Source: an uncultured Actinoplanes sp. (GTDB lineage Bacteria; Actinomycetota; Actinomycetes; Mycobacteriales; Micromonosporaceae). From it: a stretch of DNA of 8,386 bases. The notes below the pieces were generated by a model that saw only the letters and a list, made by a program, of their open reading frames with translations, made no database searches and was not told where the DNA came from. How positions within the stretch are numbered: position 1 is the stretch's first letter; each line of letters opens with the position of its first letter. Both the position numbers and the translations under genes were made by a program. This document shows, in pieces, positions 1-7,266 of this stretch. The stretch is from contig CAKUMG010000208.1 of assembly GCA_934667465.1 (NCBI GenBank), forward strand, positions 1 through 8,386, written 5' to 3'.

Positions 1-642
1 GTGCCGGGGCAGACCGTGCTGCGGGACCTGTCGTTCACGCTGGCGCCGGGGAGCCGGACGGCGCTGGTGGGGCCGAGCGGGTCGGGCAAGTCGACAGTGG
101 CGGCGCTGCTGGTGCGGTTCCTCGACCCGCGTACGGGGGTGGTGACGCTCAACGGTCTTGACGTGCGCACGCTGGACCCCGACGCGGTGCGGGCGCGGGT
201 GACGTGGCTGGCCGAGGACGCGTACCTCTTCGACACGACGATCGCCGCGAACCTGCGCATCGCCCGACACGACGCGTCCGAGGCCGAGCTGCGGGCCGCG
301 CTGGGCCGGGCGCGGCTGCTCGACTGGGTGGACGCGCTGCCCGCGGGCCTGGACACCCCGGTCGGGGAGCACGGCGCGCGGCTGTCCGGCGGTCAGCGGA
401 GGCGGCTCGCGCTGGCCCGGGCGCTGCTGACCGACGCGCGGGTGCTGATCCTCGACGAGCCGGCCGAGCACCTCGACGACCCGACGGCGCACCGGCTCAC
501 CCGCGACCTGCTCGAGGCGGCCGACGACCGTACGGTGCTGCTCATCACCCACCGCACCGCCGACCTCGCCGGGATCGACCGGGTCGTGACCCTCGGGGCC
601 CAGCGGCTGGTCAGCGCCGGTGCGTCCGCGGTCCGGCGCTGA
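1..642 (+). CDS. ABC exporter ATP-binding domain, CydC-like, 5'-truncated
   Basis: This is the C-terminal nucleotide-binding domain of an ABC exporter; the membrane part lies left of the window. The GTG at base 1 is probably an internal valine, because the first residues ([17 protein letters not shown]) are already inside the domain. Visible motifs are Walker [10 protein letters not shown] (about residues 24-32), signature [15 protein letters not shown] (128-142), Walker [13 protein letters not shown] (148-159) and the H-loop histidine in LLITHR (184). The DEP-x-EHLD form of Walker B and the [11 protein letters not shown] segment resemble CydC. With CydD, CydC exports glutathione or cysteine across the cytoplasmic membrane and supports cytochrome bd assembly. 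The Q-loop position reads [10 protein letters not shown], with no glutamine where one is usual. Stop TGA is at 640-642. The ABC exporter assignment is firm. The CydC assignment is an inference from these motifs, and no cydA, cydB or cydD is visible to confirm it. Confidence 0.85.
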   Translation: MPGQTVLRDLSFTLAPGSRTALVGPSGSGKSTVAALLVRFLDPRTGVVTLNGLDVRTLDPDAVRARVTWLAEDAYLFDTTIAANLRIARHDASEAELRAALGRARLLDWVDALPAGLDTPVGEHGARLSGGQRRRLALARALLTDARVLILDEPAEHLDDPTAHRLTRDLLEAADDRTVLLITHRTADLAGIDRVVTLGAQRLVSAGASAVRR

Positions 643-646
643 GCGG

Positions 647-666
647 GCGTCCGGCCACCGGGACGC
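647..666 (+). terminator. Possible hairpin terminator after the ABC gene
   Basis: GCGTCC (647-652) is the exact reverse complement of GGACGC (661-666), giving a 6-bp GC-rich stem with an 8-base loop that begins 4 bases after the stop codon. No U-tract follows. It could be a U-less actinobacterial terminator or only a chance GC hairpin. Confidence 0.3.
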
Positions 667-679
667 GAGGCTCGGCTCG

Positions 680-708
680 GCCGGGTCTCGAGGCACTTGC
701 GGTAATGT
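680..708 (+). promoter_or_regulatory. metH: Possible metH promoter
   Basis: TAATGT at 703-708 fits the TAnnnT -10 pattern in otherwise very GC-rich DNA. It would place transcription start near 714-716, a few bases before the first paired base of the riboswitch aptamer at 720. No good -35 box lies 16-18 bases upstream (the region is roughly GCCGGG). The call rests mainly on the -10 match and on its spacing to the aptamer. Confidence 0.4.
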
Positions 709-719
709 TGTCGGCCAGA

Positions 720-787
720 CCGAGGGGCGCTGCAACGGGGAAACCCGCCACGCTCGGGCTGAAGCTCCACCGGACCAAGGGCGCCTC
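720..787 (+). promoter_or_regulatory. S-adenosylhomocysteine (SAH) riboswitch aptamer
   Basis: The metH leader carries the recognisable SAH riboswitch core, GAGGGGCGCTGCAAC at 722-736, followed by CCACGCTCGG at 748-757. Helix P1 pairs CCGAG (720-724) with CUCGG (753-757). Helix P2 pairs CGGG (736-739) with CCCG (744-747) and is closed by a GAAA tetraloop. A pseudoknot pairs GGGCGC (725-730) with GCGCCU (781-786), with one G-U wobble. This order of P1, conserved GCGCUGCAAC strand, P2 and 3' pseudoknot strand matches the known family, best described upstream of ahcY and related methyl-cycle genes. SAH binding is expected to stabilise the pseudoknot. The linker at 758-780 holds only weak possible hairpins. 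The match was made by eye; a covariance-model search was not run. Confidence 0.87.
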
Positions 788-810
788 CTCACTGATCTTG
801 TGCGGAGGTG
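782..810 (+). promoter_or_regulatory. Riboswitch expression platform: anti-SD hairpin over the metH ribosome binding site
   Basis: CGCCUCC (782-788) can pair over 7 bp (one G-U) with GGAGGUG (804-810), which holds the metH Shine-Dalgarno sequence GGAGGT (804-809), 6 bases before GTG 816. The anti-SD strand shares bases 782-786 with the pseudoknot strand of the aptamer, so both cannot form together. The predicted logic is that without SAH the ribosome site is sequestered, and with SAH the pseudoknot captures 781-786 and frees it. The helices are seen in the sequence; the switching is inferred. Confidence 0.7.
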
Positions 811-815
811 GTCGT

Positions 816-4418
<3,603 letters not shown>

Positions 4419-4433
4419 GCTCCTCCGCTCCTC

Positions 4434-4474
4434 AGCGGCGCGTCGTCCCGGTCCGGGGCGGCGCGCCGCTTTGT
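4434..4474 (+). terminator. Rho-independent-type terminator after metH
   Basis: AGCGGCGCG (4434-4442) and CGCGCCGCT (4462-4470) form a perfect 9-bp stem. An inner CCC/GGG helix is possible at 4447-4449 and 4456-4458. A short T-rich run (CTTTGT) begins at the 3' end of the stem. The stem starts 15 bases after the metH stop codon. Confidence 0.7.
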
Positions 4475-4507
4475 CGTGGGGCGGCGCTCTTGTTGTGGGG
4501 CGGCGCT
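4471..4507 (+). repeat. Direct repeat of an 18-base unit, two copies
   Basis: TTGTCGTGGGGCGGCGCT at 4471-4488 is repeated with one change (C to T) at 4490-4507, a period of 19. The first six bases also recur at 4555-4560, so this unit and the longer repeat that follows appear related by duplication. Nothing in it looks coding. Confidence 0.75.
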
Positions 4508-4584
4508 TCGCCGTGGGTCGCCACTTCGTCACGGCGCCGGCGCGGCGCGGCGCTTTGTCGTGGGTCGCCACTTCGTCACGGCGC
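4502..4584 (+). repeat. 36-base direct repeat, two copies with internal hairpins
   Basis: Bases 4502-4537 and 4549-4584 are 36-base copies with two differences; the last 26 bases of each (from 4512 and 4559) are identical. Each contains an inverted repeat. In copy one, CGCCGTG (4509-4515) pairs with CACGGCG (4530-4536). In copy two the two C-to-T differences fall in the same stem and become U-G wobbles, so pairing is kept in a plus-strand RNA. Together with the 18-base repeats this fills most of the metH-GH43 gap. No gene is visible between 4419 and 4771, and bases 4585-4660 show nothing recognisable. Confidence 0.8.
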
Positions 4585-4666
4585 GGCGGGGCGCGGTGCT
4601 TCGGTGCGGGGAGGCGTGGGCGTGCGGACAATGCGCGCGCGGCGGGCGTACGGGATGGGTTAGACC

Positions 4667-4695
4667 TTGACAGTCATCGATGTGAGCGCAACCAT
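4667..4695 (+). promoter_or_regulatory. Promoter of the GH43 operon
   Basis: TTGACA at 4667-4672 is a perfect -35 hexamer. With a 17-base spacer the -10 position is AACCAT (4690-4695), a weak match. Transcription would start near 4702, leaving a leader of about 70 bases before the ATG at 4772. The TTG of this -35 box also opens an in-frame reading frame, but it is a promoter element, not a start codon. Confidence 0.55.
4680..4695 (+). promoter_or_regulatory. LacI-family-like operator O1, inside the promoter
   Basis: ATGTGAGCGCAACCAT is an imperfect palindrome centred on a CG step at 4687/4688. The left half, TGTGAGCG, is the same string as in the classical lac operator. It lies between the -35 box and the end of the -10 box, so a bound repressor would block RNA polymerase. 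The right half is degenerate. Confidence 0.5.
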
Positions 4696-4710
4696 CGGGA
4701 AACTTCCCCG

Positions 4711-4751
4711 TAACATCCTGAGCGATCTCTCCTCCTCGTCCCGGGATGTTA
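4711..4751 (+). repeat. Inverted repeat in the GH43 leader
   Basis: TAACATCC (4711-4718) and GGATGTTA (4744-4751) are exact reverse complements separated by 25 bases. The right arm overlaps the left half of operator O2. It could be a leader RNA stem, or two half-sites of the same regulator, since TAACAT is itself the operator half-sequence. Confidence 0.5.
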
Positions 4752-4761
4752 GCGATCACAT
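4746..4761 (+). promoter_or_regulatory. LacI-family-like operator O2, in the leader
   Basis: ATGTTAGCGATCACAT has ATGT/ACAT ends and a central CG step (4753/4754), the arrangement typical of LacI-family operators in front of actinobacterial sugar genes. Its centre is 66 bases from that of O1. It ends just before the Shine-Dalgarno GGAG (4763-4766), 5 bases before ATG 4772. A repressor here could act as a roadblock. The regulator gene is not in the window. Confidence 0.6.
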
Positions 4762-4771
4762 TGGAGTCGGC

Positions 4772-5632
4772 ATGCGACATTGGCGCAGCGTTCTGACCGT
4801 CCTGCTGGCCGCCCTGCTCGGCGGCCTCGCGGCACCCCCGCCCGCGCTCGCGGCGACCACGCTCGTCTACACCACGTTCAAGGGCGACGGCGCCGCCGAC
4901 CAGGAGCTCTGGGTCTACCAGTCGACCAACGGCGGCACGAGCTACAGCGTGCTGAGCGACACCAACTACCGCGGCCCGAGCGGGGTGCTGCGCGACCCGA
5001 GCATCATCAAGCACAACGGCCGGTACTACATCGCGTACACGGTGCAGTCCTGGACGACCAACTCCACCTACTTCAACATCGCGTCCTCGACGAACCTCAC
5101 CTCGTGGACGCACGTCGCCTCGGTCAACTCCGGCCTCGCCAACACGGCCTACACCTGGGCGCCCGAGTTCTACATCGAGAACGGCACCGTCCGGATCATC
5201 ACCAGCGTCGCCGCCACCAACTGCTCCGGGTGCTTCCGGCCCTGGGTCTACACGGCGCAGAACACCGCGCTGACCTCGTGGAGCGCGCCCGCCCAGATGT
5301 GGGGCCTCGGCACCAACCACATCGACACCTACGTCGTGAAGTCCGGCAACACGTGGCACGCCTTCACCAAGAACGAGACCACTAAGTACATCGAGCACTG
5401 GACCACCACGGCCAACCTGTACGAGGGCTGGATCAACCGCGGCACCCTGTGGAGCTCCGGCTACGAGGGGCCGTCGCTGGTGCGGCTCGACGACGGGCGG
5501 TGGCGCATCTACGTGGACAAGTACACCAACGGCGGGCTGTGGACGGCGACCAGCTCCGACCTGAACTCGTGGACGGGGCTGAGCTCGGTCGGCTGCTCCG
5601 GGTGCCGCCATGGGACGGCGGTGGCGAAGTGA
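4772..5632 (+). CDS. Secreted family-43 glycoside hydrolase (arabinofuranosidase/xylosidase type)
   Basis: This 286-residue enzyme probably removes arabinose or xylose residues from plant polysaccharides outside the cell. A Sec signal peptide occupies residues 1-27 (MRHWRS, a leucine-rich core, cleavage after ALA). The rest has the five-bladed propeller features of GH43. Candidate catalytic acids are D75 (LRDPSI), D185 (HIDTYVV) and E232 (YEGPSLV). TYTWAPEFY (about 125-134) is a usual GH43 segment, and RHGT near the C-terminus holds the conserved histidine. Two CSGC motifs (151-154, 275-278) may form disulfides. ATG 4772 is chosen because GGAG lies 5 bases upstream and the signal peptide starts there; the in-frame TTG at 4667 is the promoter. 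It has no binding module and overlaps the next gene by 4 bases. The GH43 family is well supported; substrate and subfamily are not determinable by eye. Confidence 0.88.
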   Translation: MRHWRSVLTVLLAALLGGLAAPPPALAATTLVYTTFKGDGAADQELWVYQSTNGGTSYSVLSDTNYRGPSGVLRDPSIIKHNGRYYIAYTVQSWTTNSTYFNIASSTNLTSWTHVASVNSGLANTAYTWAPEFYIENGTVRIITSVAATNCSGCFRPWVYTAQNTALTSWSAPAQMWGLGTNHIDTYVVKSGNTWHAFTKNETTKYIEHWTTTANLYEGWINRGTLWSSGYEGPSLVRLDDGRWRIYVDKYTNGGLWTATSSDLNSWTGLSSVGCSGCRHGTAVAK

Positions 5633-7056
5633 AGCGCCGTACGCTGCTCGCCGCGTCCGCGGCCGCTGCCACCCCCGCCCTCTGGGGCGATCCCGCCTCC
5701 GCGTCTCCGGGCCCGGGCGACCCCGCCTCCGCGGCTCCGAGCTCGGGTGACCCCGCCGTCGCCGCCACCTACGGCGGCTACGCCATGGCCTACTTCACCG
5801 AGTCGCCGACGATGAGCGCTGCCCGCTATGCGGTGCACCTGGCGGTCAGCGCCGACGGGCTCAACTGGACGCCGCTCAACCAGAACAACCCGGTCGCCGT
5901 CCCGACCCAGGGCAGCGGCGGCCTGCGCGACCCGTTCCTGCTGCGCAAGCAGGACGGTACGTTCGTCGTGCTCGCCACCGACCTCAACGGCACCGACTGG
6001 GCGTACCAGAGTCAGTATCTGCACGTCTGGGACTCGGCAGACCTGCGCACCTTCACCAACTACCGGTTGCTCAAGGTGCACTCGCTGGCGACCCACGCCT
6101 GGGCGCCCGAGGCGGTCTGGGACCCGGCCCGTGGCCAGTACGCCGTCGTCTACTCCGCGGTCGTCGGCGGCCGCAACGTCCTCATGGTCAACTGGACGAC
6201 GGACTTCCGGACGGCCTCGGCGCCGCAGACGTTCTTCGACCCGGGCTACGACGCGATCGACGGCTCCTTCGTCACGGTCGGCGGCGTCAACTACATGTAC
6301 TACAAGAACAACACCAACAGCACGCTCCTCGGCACCCGCTCCTCGTCGTTCAACCCGGGCAGCTTCAGCATCTACACCGGCGCCATCACCCCGGGCCGCG
6401 GCGTCGAGGCGCCCCAGATCGTCAAGTCCAACACCGCCGACACCTGGTACATGTGGGGCGACACGTGGAGCCCCAACGGGCGCTTCTTCGCCTGGCAGAC
6501 CACGAACCTCTCCGGCGGCGCCTGGACCCTGCTCAACGACCGCGCCTACACGCAGCCGCTGAACTCCAAGCACCTCGGCATCACCCCGATCACCAGCGCC
6601 GAGATGTCGGCGCTGCTGACCCGCTTCGGCGCCCCGGCCTGGAACCGCCTCAAGAGCTACAACTTCCCGGACCGCTACGTCCGGCACACGAACAACGCGG
6701 CCCGGATCGACGCCTACCCGTTCGACCCCTACCAGGACCAGCTCTGGACCCTGGTCCCCGGGCTCGCCGACTCGTCGGGGGTCTCGTTCCGCTCGGTCAA
6801 CTACCCGACCCGGTACCTCCGCCACTCCGGCTACGCCCTGGTCCTGGCCGCCCCGGACGGCAGCGCCACCTTCAACGCCGACGCCACCTTCCACCGAACT
6901 GCCGGCTTCGCCGACGCGACGTGGACCTCCTTCCGCTCCCACAACTTCCCGGACCGCTACATCCGCCACGCCGGCTACGTCCTGCGCATCGACCCGATCA
7001 GCAGCTCCTCCAGCACCACGGACAAGCAGGACGCCACCTTCCGCGTCGGCTACTGA
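5629..7056 (+). CDS. Secreted GH43 arabinofuranosidase with C-terminal AbfB/CBM42 module
   Basis: This is a 475-residue extracellular enzyme, probably an exo-acting alpha-L-arabinofuranosidase on arabinan or arabinoxylan. The start GTG 5629 shares GTGA with the preceding stop, which implies translational coupling; no strong Shine-Dalgarno is needed or seen. The N-terminus KRRTLLAASAAAATPALW is a twin-arginine-type signal, followed by a GDPA-repeat spacer (20-46). The GH43 propeller covers about 50-332, with candidate catalytic acids D101 (LRDPFLL), D211 (AIDGSF) and E260 (VEAPQIV), and THAWAPEAV at about 155-163. Residues about 336-475 form a three-repeat beta-trefoil of AbfB/CBM42 type. Each repeat opens with related strings: SYNFPDRYVRH, SVNYPTRYLRH and SHNFPDRYIRH. 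CBM42 binds arabinofuranose side chains. The GH43 plus CBM42 layout resembles GH43_26 exo-1,5-arabinofuranosidases of Streptomyces; the subfamily is inference. Confidence 0.92.
   Translation: MKRRTLLAASAAAATPALWGDPASASPGPGDPASAAPSSGDPAVAATYGGYAMAYFTESPTMSAARYAVHLAVSADGLNWTPLNQNNPVAVPTQGSGGLRDPFLLRKQDGTFVVLATDLNGTDWAYQSQYLHVWDSADLRTFTNYRLLKVHSLATHAWAPEAVWDPARGQYAVVYSAVVGGRNVLMVNWTTDFRTASAPQTFFDPGYDAIDGSFVTVGGVNYMYYKNNTNSTLLGTRSSSFNPGSFSIYTGAITPGRGVEAPQIVKSNTADTWYMWGDTWSPNGRFFAWQTTNLSGGAWTLLNDRAYTQPLNSKHLGITPITSAEMSALLTRFGAPAWNRLKSYNFPDRYVRHTNNAARIDAYPFDPYQDQLWTLVPGLADSSGVSFRSVNYPTRYLRHSGYALVLAAPDGSATFNADATFHRTAGFADATWTSFRSHNFPDRYIRHAGYVLRIDPISSSSSTTDKQDATFRVGY
5686..5766 (+). repeat. 30-base in-frame tandem repeat encoding a GDPA spacer
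   Basis: Just after the signal of the second GH43 protein, the codons give GDPASASPGP, GDPASAAPSS and GDPAVAA: two full 10-residue units and a partial third. The DNA copies differ mainly at scattered positions. It probably encodes a flexible linker between the signal cleavage site and the propeller. Confidence 0.75.
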
Positions 7057-7073
7057 GCCGTTCCGCGCTGTCC

Positions 7074-7110
7074 CGCGCCGGCAATCGGCGCGCGGGGTCC
7101 CGGCCCCGCG
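7074..7110. terminator. Double hairpin between convergent genes
   Basis: CGCGCCG (7074-7080) pairs with CGGCGCG (7086-7092) around a 5-base loop. CGCGGGG (7091-7097) pairs with CCCCGCG (7104-7110) around a 6-base loop. The two perfect 7-bp GC stems share two bases, so they are alternatives or stack closely. They begin 17 bases after the GH43 stop. No U-tract follows on either strand, so a bidirectional terminator role is plausible but unproven. Confidence 0.45.
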
Positions 7111-7203
7111 CGCCTCCGCCTGTGTCCCGCGCGCCTCCGCCTGTGTCCCGCGCGGTTTCGCCTGTGTCCCGCGCGGCTTCGCCCGTGCCCGCGCGCCTCC
7201 GCC
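7108..7203 (+). repeat. 21-base tandem array, about 4.5 units
   Basis: Units begin at 7108, 7129, 7150, 7171 (20 bases) and 7191 (partial). Units one and two are identical, each GCGCGCCTCC followed by GCCTGTGTCCC. Units three and four diverge (GCGCGGTTTC, GCGCGGCTTC), and the partial unit returns to GCGCGCCTCCGCC. It lies between convergent genes. Bases 7204-7266 hold only GC-rich sequence, including the palindrome CCGGCGCCGG at 7251-7260. Confidence 0.85.
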
Positions 7204-7266
7204 GCCCGGTCCGGCGTGCCCGCCCGGGCCGGTCTCTTGCTCGGGCCTGTCCGGCGCCGGTGTCCC

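Noticed and set aside
204..815. N-terminal extension of metH to base 204
   Set aside because: It would overlap the ABC gene and translate the riboswitch. GGAGGT before GTG 816 and the family's usual N-terminus support 816.
643..815. Cobalamin riboswitch in front of metH
   Set aside because: The leader is too short and I see no B12-box-like conserved sequence. The structure fits the SAH class instead.
4667..4771. TTG 4667 as the start of the first GH43 protein
   Set aside because: That TTG is part of a perfect -35 box, no ribosome site precedes it, and the signal peptide begins at ATG 4772.
7108..7203. CRISPR array
   Set aside because: The units are contiguous 21-base repeats without unique spacers, and no cas genes are present.
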